A DNA stretch of 46,072 nucleotides from an uncultured Propionibacteriaceae bacterium (GCA_945911015.1 CAMDZW010000030.1:1-46072); one strand, 5' to 3'. Counted from the stretch's first letter, positions 33,657 to 42,603 are shown. Program-made: numbers and translations. Notes: generated by a model from the sequence alone, not told the origin.

Positions 33657-34721
33657 TCAGCTGGTGGGGAGTGGCTCAGTCGTGCGGGCCTGGTTGATCA
33701 GCCCGATCTGGCGACGTACCGATGCCGGAGTGATGGCCAGCTCGGCGCCGTGCTCCAACACGTCGTAGAAGTTCTGGTAGAAGATCGTGGTCCGGTTGGT
33801 GGACTCGACCATGACGGTCTCCTCCTGCCAGGGCAGCACCTCGGCGGAGCCGTACCGGCGGTCCTCGGCCGGACCGTCGTCGGCGGTGATCTCAGGCAGC
33901 GTTGCCGGGTCCACCCACCGCACGGCAAGTTCTCGGGTCGAGCCCGAGATCGTGCCGGCAGTGCCGACCACGAACCAGGCGGGTTGCGGGATGGCCACAG
34001 CTGCGCTGCCCTCCACCTCGAGCAACGGGCCGCCAGCGGCACGCAAGATCAACTTGGCATGGTCCTCGGCATCACCGGCCGAGACGAGATGGCGTACGTC
34101 GGCGGCCAACAGCGAGACCTCGGAATCGGGCACCAGGCTGAGGACCTGGTCGAGATAGTGGCTGACCTGGTTGGCGAGCTCGCCGCCGCCGAACTTGCGC
34201 AGTGTCTGCCAGTCGGCCCGTCGCGAGTAGCGGTGGATGCAGCGACGGATCAGGATCGGTTCCCCGATCCGACCGCTGGCGACGATGGCACCGACGGCGG
34301 CGAGCGATCCCTCGAAGCGGTTGTTGTGGAAGCAGGTCACGACCCGGTCAGCCGCAGCCGAGGCGGCCACCAGTCGGTCGATGTCGTCGACCGAGGCTGC
34401 CATCGGCTTCTCCAGGATGGCGTGCTTGCCGGCCGCAAGGGTCAACAGGCCGAGGTCGACATGGGTGTGCGACGGTGAGGCGATCACCACGATGTCCACG
34501 TCCGGGTCATTGATCACTGCCTCGGCATCCAGGTGGGCGGTGCAGCCCCACAGCTCGACGGCCTCGTCGCGGCGGCTGGCAACCGGGTCGGTCACCGCGC
34601 TCACCCGGAACTTGTCCTTGAGGGCGAGCAACCCTCGGGCGTGGATGTCCCACCCGCTGCGGCCGAGCCCGATGATGCCGACGTTGTGGATCCTGGAGCT
34701 GTTGGGGAGGCTGGTGGTCAT
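33657..34721 (-). CDS. Gfo/Idh/MocA-family NAD(P)-dependent oxidoreductase
   Basis: A 354-residue oxidoreductase. The N-terminal Rossmann domain has VGIIGLGRSGWD, and the family lysine motif EKPMA lies at ~110-115. A C-terminal alpha/beta domain carries GGGELANQVSHYLDQV, where the histidine corresponds to the usual catalytic region. Such enzymes oxidise or reduce sugars, inositols and sugar acids. The ATG complementary to 34719-34721 is preferred over the frame start at 34784, which lies in promoter-like AT-rich DNA. It is divergent from the second binding-protein operon, so it is probably part of the same locus and acts on a liberated monosaccharide. Confidence 0.87.
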   Translation of the reverse strand: MTTSLPNSSRIHNVGIIGLGRSGWDIHARGLLALKDKFRVSAVTDPVASRRDEAVELWGCTAHLDAEAVINDPDVDIVVIASPSHTHVDLGLLTLAAGKHAILEKPMAASVDDIDRLVAASAAADRVVTCFHNNRFEGSLAAVGAIVASGRIGEPILIRRCIHRYSRRADWQTLRKFGGGELANQVSHYLDQVLSLVPDSEVSLLAADVRHLVSAGDAEDHAKLILRAAGGPLLEVEGSAAVAIPQPAWFVVGTAGTISGSTRELAVRWVDPATLPEITADDGPAEDRRYGSAEVLPWQEETVMVESTNRTTIFYQNFYDVLEHGAELAITPASVRRQIGLINQARTTEPLPTS

Positions 34722-35035
34722 GAGGAGTCCGTTCCTGTGCTGCCCGGTGCTGCGCGCCGGTTGGTGATTGATTTGATTCACCACCGATGCATTAGAACTA
34801 TCACATCGTTCCCTGCGGCGTCATGCCTGAGTCGGCGCTGATGTCGCCGAGTGGAGGCTGGGTGTGAGATTTGACGGTCACAGCGGACGGTGGCCGGGGT
34901 GGATGTCAAGAGGGCATGAATCACGATCTGGTTTTGCAAAAGCATTCATGCTATTCATTCTCTTGCACACCTGTCGCAGGGACGGTACCGTCTGGTCCAC
35001 CAGACCCACTGGCATCGAAGCCGAAGGAAAGATCC
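34722..35035. promoter_or_regulatory. Divergent control region, Gfo/Idh gene and second binding-protein operon
   Basis: A 314-base gene-free stretch, AT-rich in two patches. Rightward promoter candidate: TCATTCT (34955-34961), one base, TTGCAC (-35, 34963-34968), 17 bases, TACCGT (-10, 34986-34991), then GAAGGAAAG before ATG 35036. Just upstream lies the inverted repeat AGCAT-TC-ATGCT (34941-34952). On the left, GATTGATTTGATTCACC (34766-34782) is AT-rich and may hold the leftward promoter, but no clear hexamers can be assigned. Confidence 0.5.
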
Positions 35036-36691
35036 ATGACAGTTTTCACCAATCCGATCTCGCGTAGGCGTGCACTCCTGGGGGCAGCCGGCGTTGCCGG
35101 TGCCGTCGGCTTGGGCGCCTGCTCACAGGATGGCGGACCCTCGGGTGGGAACACCCCCGGCGGCAACGGCTCCGGGCCAGCCTCCGGTGGGGTGGACTTC
35201 CCCAACTACATTCCCTACCAGGCGATCCCGCCGCAGATCGAGGCGTACAGCGAATACGGCTATGTCGGCTACCTCGAGTTCCCGACCGACCCGGTCAGCG
35301 CGGTCGATGCCAAGCCGCTCGACGGGGAGACCGTCAGCACCGCCGCGGGCCTGCAGGCCCCGGCTCCAGCCCCGTTGGACCGCAACCCGTGGTGGCAGCA
35401 CATTGGTGAGACCCTCGGCGGAACCATCACGATGGAATTCGCCCCGGCCGCCGACTATGCAGCCAAGATCTCGACCATGATGGCCGGCGGGGCGCTGCCG
35501 GACCTGGTCCAGATCCCGAATGCCTTGGCCAACCGTGCCGCTGCGCTCCAGGGCAACTTCCACGAACTGTCCGAGTACATCGGTGGCGACAAGATCGCCC
35601 CCTTCACCCAACTTGCCAACCTCACCGAGGCCGCGTGGCGGGGCGCCACCTTCAACGGCGGCATCTACGGTGTGCCGATGCCGCTCGGCTTCGTCTCCTC
35701 GAGAGTCATCACCCGCGAGGACGTCATCAAGAAGCAGGGCCTGACCTCCGACGTCAGCAGCGCCGACGAGTTCTACGACCTGTGCGTGGGAATCAGTGAC
35801 GGCGGCCAGAACCGATGGGCGCAGGGCAGTGCGGACCTCAGTTCGTACGTCCGCGAGATGTTTGGCGTGCCGAATGCCTGGCTGGCCGAGGACAGCGGTT
35901 GGGTTGCTGACCACGAGACCGAGGAGTGGATCGAGGCCCTGAACTTCACCAAGAGGCTGTGGGACGCCGGGGCCATCCACCCCGATGCCTTCGGCACGAT
36001 CAATGTCGTCGACGAATACAAGGCCGCTCGTGTGCTCCTTCTCAATGCCGGTGGCGCAGGGATGGTCTCGACCTACAACTTGTACGTCGATGCCGACCCC
36101 AACATCGAGATGGGCATGCCCGTCGCGCCCAAGGCGGACGGCTCCGGCCAGGCTCGCAAGACCCTCGGCACAGGCATCTTCACCCTCACCTCCATCCCCA
36201 AGACAGTGGACAAGGAGCGGATCCCGCAGCTGCTCAACGTCCTCAACACCTTGGGTGCGGGCTTCGGCACCCTGGAGTACCTGGCCGTCCAGTTCGGCAA
36301 GGAGGGGGAGACCTGGGAGCGCGACGCCGAGACCGGCGCGCCCAAGGCACTCCCAGCGGCGAGCGGATTCAAGCTGCCGTTCAACTACCTCCCCGGCTGC
36401 ATGGCCGGTGGCTACTACTCGGCCGGCTACCCGGAGATCGTCGAGACGGCGATGAACTACGAGAAGCAGATCTTCACCGAGGAGCCTGTCCTGAACCCGA
36501 CCACCGGTCTGGTCTCCGAGACCGACGCCAAGTCCGGCGCCGAACTGCGCGCTTTCCTGACCGATGAGTGGAATGGTGTCGTGCAGGGACGACGTGAGGT
36601 CAGCGACTGGCCCAAGGTCGTCGAGGAATGGCGCAACCGCGGTGGTGACAAGATCCGAGAGGAGCTGCAAGCCGCTGCCGAGGCGCAGTGA
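35036..36691 (+). CDS. Large extracellular solute-binding lipoprotein (LplA-like), second copy
   Basis: A 551-residue binding protein with a twin-arginine signal (ISRRRALLGAAG, residues 8-19) and lipobox LGAC (C29), followed by a glycine-rich tether. It is a distant paralogue of the 20827-22425 protein: similar length, similar opening after the tether (PNYIPYQAIPPQ against PDLIPYEGVTPD), and the same C-terminal pattern (SGAELRAFLTDEWNGVVQGR). It leads an operon with the two ceramidase-like genes, the acyltransferase and the GH20-like gene. No permease genes are adjacent. It probably captures a related oligosaccharide. Confidence 0.88.
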   Translation: MTVFTNPISRRRALLGAAGVAGAVGLGACSQDGGPSGGNTPGGNGSGPASGGVDFPNYIPYQAIPPQIEAYSEYGYVGYLEFPTDPVSAVDAKPLDGETVSTAAGLQAPAPAPLDRNPWWQHIGETLGGTITMEFAPAADYAAKISTMMAGGALPDLVQIPNALANRAAALQGNFHELSEYIGGDKIAPFTQLANLTEAAWRGATFNGGIYGVPMPLGFVSSRVITREDVIKKQGLTSDVSSADEFYDLCVGISDGGQNRWAQGSADLSSYVREMFGVPNAWLAEDSGWVADHETEEWIEALNFTKRLWDAGAIHPDAFGTINVVDEYKAARVLLLNAGGAGMVSTYNLYVDADPNIEMGMPVAPKADGSGQARKTLGTGIFTLTSIPKTVDKERIPQLLNVLNTLGAGFGTLEYLAVQFGKEGETWERDAETGAPKALPAASGFKLPFNYLPGCMAGGYYSAGYPEIVETAMNYEKQIFTEEPVLNPTTGLVSETDAKSGAELRAFLTDEWNGVVQGRREVSDWPKVVEEWRNRGGDKIREELQAAAEAQ

Positions 36692-36720
36692 CCGTCGAAA
36701 CCTGCTGAGATTGGACGACC

Positions 36721-38061
36721 ATGACTGAGATCGGGAACGGGACCGGCCTGTGGGCCGGCGCCTGCGATGTTGACATCACACCGGCGCTGGGGACAGAGCT
36801 GGTGGGCATGTTCAGCGAGCGCAAGGCAGACCGGATCGAACGCCGGTTGTACGCGAAGGCCCTGGCGCTGCGCTGTGATGGCGTGACGCTGCTGCTCATC
36901 TCGTGCGACCTGCTGATGATGCGGGCCAGCGACCTCGTGGATCACGCGAAGGCCCGGATCGCCGACCGGACCCAGGTCCCGCCCGATCATGTCCTGGTCT
37001 CGGCGACCCACACCCACAGTGGGCCGCCGACCATCCCGGGCCATCATCCGATCACCGCCGAGGACCTCGACACCATCATCAACGGCATCGTCGAGGCCGC
37101 GGTCGGTGCGGTGACCACGCTGGTGCCGGCGCGGATCGCGTACGGGCAGACCCCGGTCGAAGGGGTTTGTTTCAACCGGCGCTACCTGCGCACGGACGGG
37201 ATCGTGCAGATGAACCCGGGGCCGCGGGACGATCTGGTCGGGCCGGCCGGTCCCACCGATCCGACCGTCACCGGTCTGCTGGTGGAGCACCGTGACGGTC
37301 GTCCGCTTGCCATGTGGGGGAACCTCTCGCTGCACTATGTGGCAGCAGAGACGAACCTGTCGATCAGCTCGGACTATTTCGGTGCCTTCACCCACGCGAC
37401 CCGACGACTGGTCGGCGGCCAGCCGCATGTCCAGCTCACCAACGGCTGTTCCGGCGACATCAACAATGTCGACATCACCGCCGGCGTGCCGGAGCGAGGT
37501 GTGGCACGGACCGAACTCGTCGCGGCTGCGGTCGCCGGCGCTGCTGCAGCAGGGACAGTGATGTCGGCCCGGCACGAGTCGGTGGCGTTGAGTGCCAAGC
37601 TCACCCGGGTCGAGCTCGATCGGATCGCTGTCACCGATGAAGACCGGGCGATTGCCGAGGCAGTTCTGGCGGGGGAGCGGACCGATGCACCGTTCTCGTA
37701 CGTCACCGGCATGCCGATCCCTGAGAACCTCACCGGTCGCTATGCCAAGCGACTGCTGACCCAGATCGACAGCTTGCCCGAGCAGGCATCCGCTCCGGTG
37801 CAGGTGCTGACCATCGGCGATCTGTGCCTGGTGGCGCTGCCCGGCGAGATCTTCGTCGAGCTGGGACTGGCGATCCGGGAGGGTTCCCGATACCCGATGA
37901 CCGCCATGATCGGTCTGGCCAACGACCACATCGGCTATGTGCCGACGGCCAAGGCCTGGACCGAGGGTGGTTACGAAACCTGGCGCACGGGGGTGTCATG
38001 GACCGCGCCCGGAGCGGGCGAACGGTTGGTTGACGCCGCGCTGGGCATCATGGGCCGCTGA
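36721..38061 (+). CDS. Neutral-ceramidase-like (PF04734-type) protein, copy 1
   Basis: A 446-residue protein related to the N-terminal catalytic domain of neutral/alkaline ceramidases. Zinc-site-type motifs are kept: THTHSGP (H97, H99), SLHYV (H205), LPGEIFVELG and GYVPTAKAWTEGGYE near the C-terminus. The nucleophilic serine of true ceramidases (pattern G-[DN]-x-S-P-N) is replaced: TNGCSGDINN has N248 there. No signal peptide is seen, so it is probably cytoplasmic. Such proteins often occur in glycan-utilisation loci; a metal-dependent amidase or N-deacylase role is an inference. It begins 29 bases after the binding-protein gene. Confidence 0.8.
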   Translation: MTEIGNGTGLWAGACDVDITPALGTELVGMFSERKADRIERRLYAKALALRCDGVTLLLISCDLLMMRASDLVDHAKARIADRTQVPPDHVLVSATHTHSGPPTIPGHHPITAEDLDTIINGIVEAAVGAVTTLVPARIAYGQTPVEGVCFNRRYLRTDGIVQMNPGPRDDLVGPAGPTDPTVTGLLVEHRDGRPLAMWGNLSLHYVAAETNLSISSDYFGAFTHATRRLVGGQPHVQLTNGCSGDINNVDITAGVPERGVARTELVAAAVAGAAAAGTVMSARHESVALSAKLTRVELDRIAVTDEDRAIAEAVLAGERTDAPFSYVTGMPIPENLTGRYAKRLLTQIDSLPEQASAPVQVLTIGDLCLVALPGEIFVELGLAIREGSRYPMTAMIGLANDHIGYVPTAKAWTEGGYETWRTGVSWTAPGAGERLVDAALGIMGR

Positions 38062-38063
38062 CC

Positions 38064-39407
38064 GTGACGGTGGGTCAGCACGCAGGACTCTGGGCCGGGG
38101 TGGCGGAGGTGGGCATCACCCCGGCCCTGGGTGCTGATCTGGCCGGACACTTCTCACCACGGCGCGCCGACACGATTGAGCGTGAGCTCTTCGTCCGCGC
38201 CCTCGCGCTGAGTGACCGTACCGGCGGCGGCCAGATCGTCCTGGTGTCGTGTGATCTGGTCATGCTCCCCGCCGAGATCATCGCTGCCGCGGCCAGCCGC
38301 ATCGCGGACCAGACCGGGCTGGGACCCGATCACCTGCTGGTGTCGGCGACCCACAGCCACAGCACGCCCAGCACGATGCCCGAGCTCGGCGTCAACGACG
38401 TCGACCCGACCTTTCTGGATCGCGTCACCGCTGCGATTGTCCAGGCCGTGGTCATCGCCCTGACGACCGTGGTGCCGGCCCGGGTCGGCTGGGGCCAGGC
38501 CCCGGTGACCGGGGTCTGTTTCAACCGGCGCAGCAGGACCTCCGGTGGTGACGTGGTGACCAATGCGCCCTGCGACCGGACGGACCTGATCGGCCCGGCC
38601 GGACCAACTGATCCCCTCGTCACCGGTTTGTGCGTTGAGCACCGCGACGGCCGCCCTCTGGCCTGGTGGACGAACCTGTCCCTGCACTATGTCGCGGCAG
38701 CATCCGACACTGCGATCAGCTCCGACTACTACGGCGCCCTGGTGTCACGGCTGAAGGCGATGTCGGGCGACGGCGTCCACGTCCAGGCCACCAACGGCTG
38801 CTCCGGCGACATCAACAATGTCGATCGCGGTGCCGCGGTGCCCGACAGCGGTGCAGCCAGGGCTGAACTCGTGGCAACCGCAGTGGCCGGTGCCGTCCTG
38901 GCCGGGACGGCCATGTCGCCCCGCGCCGACGAGGTCCCGATCTCCACCCGACGAGTCGAGGTCGATCTCGTACGAGCTGAGGTCACCGCAGCCGATCTCG
39001 CGGCCGCCCGAGCACACCAACCGGGAGAGGAGCTGCGGTTGTCCTGGGTGAGCGGGGATCCGATGCGGGGCGCGGCAGCCGACTACTTCGCCGAGCGCCT
39101 GCCCCACCTCGCAGCGCGGCCCGCTGAGGGGACTGCGGCAGTGGCGGTGGCCAGGATCGGTGAGCTGTGCCTGGTCGGACTCCCGGGGGAGTTCTTCGCC
39201 GAGACCGGGATGACCATTCGAGACCTGTCCCCGGCTGCGACGACGACTGTGATTGGCTTGACCGGCGGCCATCTCGGATATGTGCCGCCCGCACGCGCGT
39301 GGGACGAAGGTGGCTACGAGACATGGCGCAATGCCTTGTCGTGGACGGCGCCCGGCACGGCGGAACGACTGGTGACGGCTGTGCAGGAGATCATTGATGA
39401 GCACTGA
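38064..39407 (+). CDS. Neutral-ceramidase-like (PF04734-type) protein, copy 2
   Basis: A 447-residue tandem paralogue of the preceding gene with the same landmarks: THSHSTP, SLHYVAA, TNGCSGDINN, LPGEFFAETG and GYVPPARAWDEGGYE. It too has asparagine in place of the ceramidase nucleophile serine. The start is GTG 38064, two bases after the previous stop, so translation is coupled. The sequences are divergent enough to suggest an old duplication, perhaps forming a heteromer or acting on two substrates. Confidence 0.8.
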   Translation: MTVGQHAGLWAGVAEVGITPALGADLAGHFSPRRADTIERELFVRALALSDRTGGGQIVLVSCDLVMLPAEIIAAAASRIADQTGLGPDHLLVSATHSHSTPSTMPELGVNDVDPTFLDRVTAAIVQAVVIALTTVVPARVGWGQAPVTGVCFNRRSRTSGGDVVTNAPCDRTDLIGPAGPTDPLVTGLCVEHRDGRPLAWWTNLSLHYVAAASDTAISSDYYGALVSRLKAMSGDGVHVQATNGCSGDINNVDRGAAVPDSGAARAELVATAVAGAVLAGTAMSPRADEVPISTRRVEVDLVRAEVTAADLAAARAHQPGEELRLSWVSGDPMRGAAADYFAERLPHLAARPAEGTAAVAVARIGELCLVGLPGEFFAETGMTIRDLSPAATTTVIGLTGGHLGYVPPARAWDEGGYETWRNALSWTAPGTAERLVTAVQEIIDEH

Positions 39408-40041
39408 GTGGAAGTCCCGATTTGCCCGCTGTGGCAGCAATGTGACGATCGAACCGGATGTCCACATCGAACATCCCGAGCTGTTTGAGGTCGACGATGA
39501 CGTCACCATCTGCCGCGGCTTCATCGCGATGGGCCGGCCCCGGGTCCGGCTCGGCCAGGGCTCGACGTTGTTCCCCCGCTGCTTCGTGCAGGGATCGGGA
39601 CAACTGGTTTTCCACGGCAAAGTTGACATGTATCCGGGCGGCTATGTCTCGACCGGTGGGGAGAACGGCATCGTCGAGGTCGGTGCCGGCACCCACTTCG
39701 CCGTGGCCTGTGCCCTGTACGGAGGTGGCGGGCTCCGCATCGGTGAGTTGGTCAATGTGGCCGGCCATGTGCTGATGGCGACCGTCCAGCACGATCCACG
39801 CCTCCACGAGGGCACACCCATGGCAAAGACCTCCGAGTCCGCGCCGATCACCATCGCCGACGACGTGTGGATCGGTGCGAATGCCAGCATCGTCCCGGGG
39901 GTGAACATCGCGACCGGCTGCATTGTCGGGGCCAATGCCGTGGTGACCCGAGACACCGACCCGTACGGGGTCTATGTCGGCATCCCGGCGCGTCGCCACG
40001 GTGATCGCCGCCCGGCACCGGCTGAGTCAACACAGGCCTGA
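39397..40041 (+). CDS. Hexapeptide-repeat acyltransferase (sugar O-acetyltransferase type)
   Basis: A 214-residue left-handed beta-helix protein with repeated isoleucine/valine-led hexapeptides (IEPDVHIEHP; ITIADDVWIGANASIVPGVN; GCIVGANAVVTRD). The typical catalytic histidine lies in TVQHDPR, and the family ending is GIPARRHG. It resembles WbbJ/VatD-like acetyltransferases that use acetyl-CoA to acetylate sugars. The ATG lies inside the end of the previous gene (11-base overlap) with AGGAG upstream. In a catabolic locus it might acetylate an amino sugar or detoxify a surplus intermediate (inference). Confidence 0.85.
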   Translation: MSTEWKSRFARCGSNVTIEPDVHIEHPELFEVDDDVTICRGFIAMGRPRVRLGQGSTLFPRCFVQGSGQLVFHGKVDMYPGGYVSTGGENGIVEVGAGTHFAVACALYGGGGLRIGELVNVAGHVLMATVQHDPRLHEGTPMAKTSESAPITIADDVWIGANASIVPGVNIATGCIVGANAVVTRDTDPYGVYVGIPARRHGDRRPAPAESTQA

Positions 40042-40096
40042 GGACGCCCGCACCCGGCGGGAGTCGCCGTGAACAGATCCCGAAAGGATCCGCCCC

Positions 40097-41065
40097 ATGA
40101 TGTGGAGCTACCTGATTCACCTCGGCGTGAACATGTGGTCCGACCGTGACGAACCCGCGCCCGGGAGGGCGGCGAACCCCGGAGTCAGCCACCGGGCCAC
40201 CGAGCTGGTGACCGAGAAGCCGGTCTGGGACCGGGTCACCCAGGAACTCGCTGCTGCTGGATTCACCCATCTGGTGATTGACCTGGGCGAGGCGATCCAG
40301 TACGAATCGCATCCCGAACTCGCCGTGCCCGGCGCCTGGACCACCGATGAGTTGCGTACGGAACTGGCTCGGCTCCGTTCGATCGGACTCACTCCGATCC
40401 CGAAGATGAACTTCTCCACCTCCCATGACGAATGGCTCGGCGTGTACGGGCGGCAGGTCTCGACCCCGCCGTACTACCAGGTCTGTGCCGACCTGATCGC
40501 CGAGGCCAGCGATCTGTTCGACCAGCCGGAGTTCTTCCACATCGGGATGGATGAGGAGACCCCGGAGATGCAGGCTGGCCAGTCGCATGTGGTGGTGCGT
40601 CGCGGCGACGTCTGGTGGAACGATGTCGAATTCCTGTGTGCCGAGGTCCGCAAGGGTGGTGCGCGCCCGTGGGTCTGGTCAGATCCGGCCTGGCACCGTC
40701 CCGACGAGTACTACGCCCGGATGCCGAAGGATGTGCTGCAGTCCAACTGGTACTACGGGCTCTGGTTCGAGGGCAATGAGAACGATCGCCCGAAGGTGCT
40801 CAACCGGGGCGAATGGTGGATGACCTATCTCGATCTCGACGAGCACGGCTATGAGCAGGTCCCGACCGGCAGCAGCTGGCGCAATGCGTGGGACAACCTT
40901 GATCTGACCGTCGAGTTCTGCACGGAGCGACTCTCGGCCGAACGGTTGCGCGGCTACATGACAGCCCCGTGGGTGATGACCACCACGGCGGCACTGCCGA
41001 CACATCTGGAAACCATCAAGCGGGCAGCGGCGACCATCAAGGCGGCTTCGGCGCCGGCCTCGTGA
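40097..41065 (+). CDS. GH20-like TIM-barrel protein, putative glycosidase
   Basis: A 322-residue protein without a signal peptide. It has TIM-barrel features: VIDLGEAIQYESHPELAV (60-77), PKMNFSTSHDEWLG (102-115) and HIGMDEETPE (148-157). The last resembles the H-x-G-G-D-E catalytic signature of family 20 hexosaminidases, giving D152 and E153 (or E154) as candidates. I recall similar sequences in Planctomycetota/Lentisphaerota carbohydrate loci, mostly unannotated. It is the last gene of the operon, 55 bases after the acyltransferase, with a weak hairpin CCCGC/GCGGG at 40046-40060 between. Hexosaminidase activity is a hypothesis. Confidence 0.68.
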   Translation: MMWSYLIHLGVNMWSDRDEPAPGRAANPGVSHRATELVTEKPVWDRVTQELAAAGFTHLVIDLGEAIQYESHPELAVPGAWTTDELRTELARLRSIGLTPIPKMNFSTSHDEWLGVYGRQVSTPPYYQVCADLIAEASDLFDQPEFFHIGMDEETPEMQAGQSHVVVRRGDVWWNDVEFLCAEVRKGGARPWVWSDPAWHRPDEYYARMPKDVLQSNWYYGLWFEGNENDRPKVLNRGEWWMTYLDLDEHGYEQVPTGSSWRNAWDNLDLTVEFCTERLSAERLRGYMTAPWVMTTTAALPTHLETIKRAAATIKAASAPAS

Positions 41066-41102
41066 CTTGGCTGGGTGGTCTTTGTGTTTGTCGCCCGCAT
41101 GC

Positions 41103-42422
41103 TCATATGCGCATGCGTTGCAGACGGAGGTTCAGCCGTGGGATCCGGCTGGGGTCCTTGGCCTCGGGCGGGATCCAGTGCGGAAGCCCATCGATCATGC
41201 GACAGGACCAGCCGAGCCGCCCAAAATTGTGATGGTGGAAGTGGCACACCAGCGTCAGATTGTTGATGTCGGTCAACCCACCGTCCAGCCAGGACGTGAT
41301 GTGGTGGCGTTGGGCCCATTGCGGCGGCACCGTGCAGCCGGGGAATGAGCATCCCTTGTCCCGGGCGATCAACGCATAGGTCTGTGCTGTGGTGGCCAGC
41401 CGGCACTTCCGTCCTTGGTCGAGCACCTCACCGTTGGGTGCGAACAGGACCGACACGATCGAGGCTTCGTCAGTCATCCGCTTCGCCGTCTGAGTCGACA
41501 CCCGCTGACCACTGCCCAGCTCCACGCTCCCGGTCCCCGAGGTGAGGTCTTCGGCGCTCACGTTGAGCAGGACGGTCGCCGGCACGCCACCGACCGAGGG
41601 CTGGTCGCCGGCTCGTAGGGTCCGATCGAGCACCGTCTCGAGCGCGTCATGGCGACGTTGTTCGGCTGAGCGCAGATCCAGCTCATCGGGGCTCTCGTTG
41701 AGCCGGGCCAGCGGCTCGAGGACCACCTTCACCTTCTCGCCGGCCTCGGCCGTGAACCGTCCCGTGAGCCACACCGACCCGTCGTCGTTGTCACCCCAGT
41801 TCAGCCGACGGGTGGCGCTGTTGTAGTCGTCGTCGGGCACCTGACCGTCGGGGTCGATGTGGTCACGGATCCTGGCCGCGAGCCCGCCGAGGTCCCTGGG
41901 CCCGACGTCGGGGACGGCGCCAGCCAGGACCACTTCGGCAACGGCTCGTTGCTCGTCGGTCGCCGCCTTGACCTTGTCCAGTCGGAGCAACTCCTTGACC
42001 ACCCGGTCCAGCTGGGAACCGGTCGCCTCACCGGCTGCCTGTCGTGCTGCCAGCTCGGCGAACCGAGGAGGGATCGGTTCACCGGTCGGTGACCAGGTGG
42101 TCGACAGATGCTTCGCCACCCGCACCCGGGCCGCCGCCACATGAGGATCGAGGCGGAGCAGATCGGTCAACATGTCCGCGGTGACCCGCTTGTGGTGGAA
42201 ATCGGGAAGATCCGTGGCGTTGCTGGCATTGACGATGGCATTGTCGACCAGACCCATCCGGTTGCGGATCCGTTCGAACTCGACCAGGAAGTCGGTCTGG
42301 CCCTGATGGTCAAGGCAGACCAAACCGGTCAACGGATTGGTCGAAGCCTCGATGAGCCGATCCAGAGCAGCCTCGTACTCAGCCAGTGCCTGGCTGGGTG
42401 CAAGAGCTGCGCCGATGCTCAT
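41103..42422 (-). CDS. DUF222 and HNH endonuclease domain protein
   Basis: A protein of about 439 residues in the actinobacterial DUF222-HNH family. The N-terminal helical DUF222 region is followed by an HNH nuclease module near the C-terminus: CSFPGCTVPPQWAQRHHITS, then NNLTLVCHFHHHNFG. Such genes occur in many copies in actinobacteria, often annotated as 13E12-repeat proteins; their role is unclear. The start is uncertain: ATG 42422 begins the recognisable part, but the frame is open to 42557. It is convergent with the GH20-like gene. Bases 42423-42603 hold no supported gene. Confidence 0.88.
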   Translation of the reverse strand: MSIGAALAPSQALAEYEAALDRLIEASTNPLTGLVCLDHQGQTDFLVEFERIRNRMGLVDNAIVNASNATDLPDFHHKRVTADMLTDLLRLDPHVAAARVRVAKHLSTTWSPTGEPIPPRFAELAARQAAGEATGSQLDRVVKELLRLDKVKAATDEQRAVAEVVLAGAVPDVGPRDLGGLAARIRDHIDPDGQVPDDDYNSATRRLNWGDNDDGSVWLTGRFTAEAGEKVKVVLEPLARLNESPDELDLRSAEQRRHDALETVLDRTLRAGDQPSVGGVPATVLLNVSAEDLTSGTGSVELGSGQRVSTQTAKRMTDEASIVSVLFAPNGEVLDQGRKCRLATTAQTYALIARDKGCSFPGCTVPPQWAQRHHITSWLDGGLTDINNLTLVCHFHHHNFGRLGWSCRMIDGLPHWIPPEAKDPSRIPRLNLRLQRMRI

Positions 42423-42603
42423 GGTGACGTCCGATCCGTACTGCTTTTCGATCTTCTTCGATGTACCCACCACGCTAGCGGCAGGGTCTGACAAAACCGC
42501 TGGCATGGCAGATCGTCCGACTGGCAGGGTGGCCGACTGGGACGGCGCTCGGTTCACCGGTGAGAGCCGCTCGGCGGTTTCGATGTGGCGCAGGACCTGA
42601 GCC

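Noticed and set aside
36721..39407. True ceramidases (sphingolipid breakdown)
   Set aside because: The nucleophile serine is missing in both and there is no export signal; the context is carbohydrate metabolism.
40046..40060. Intergenic hairpin CCCGC/GCGGG as an operon terminator
   Set aside because: The stem is only five base pairs and the next gene follows closely in the same operon.
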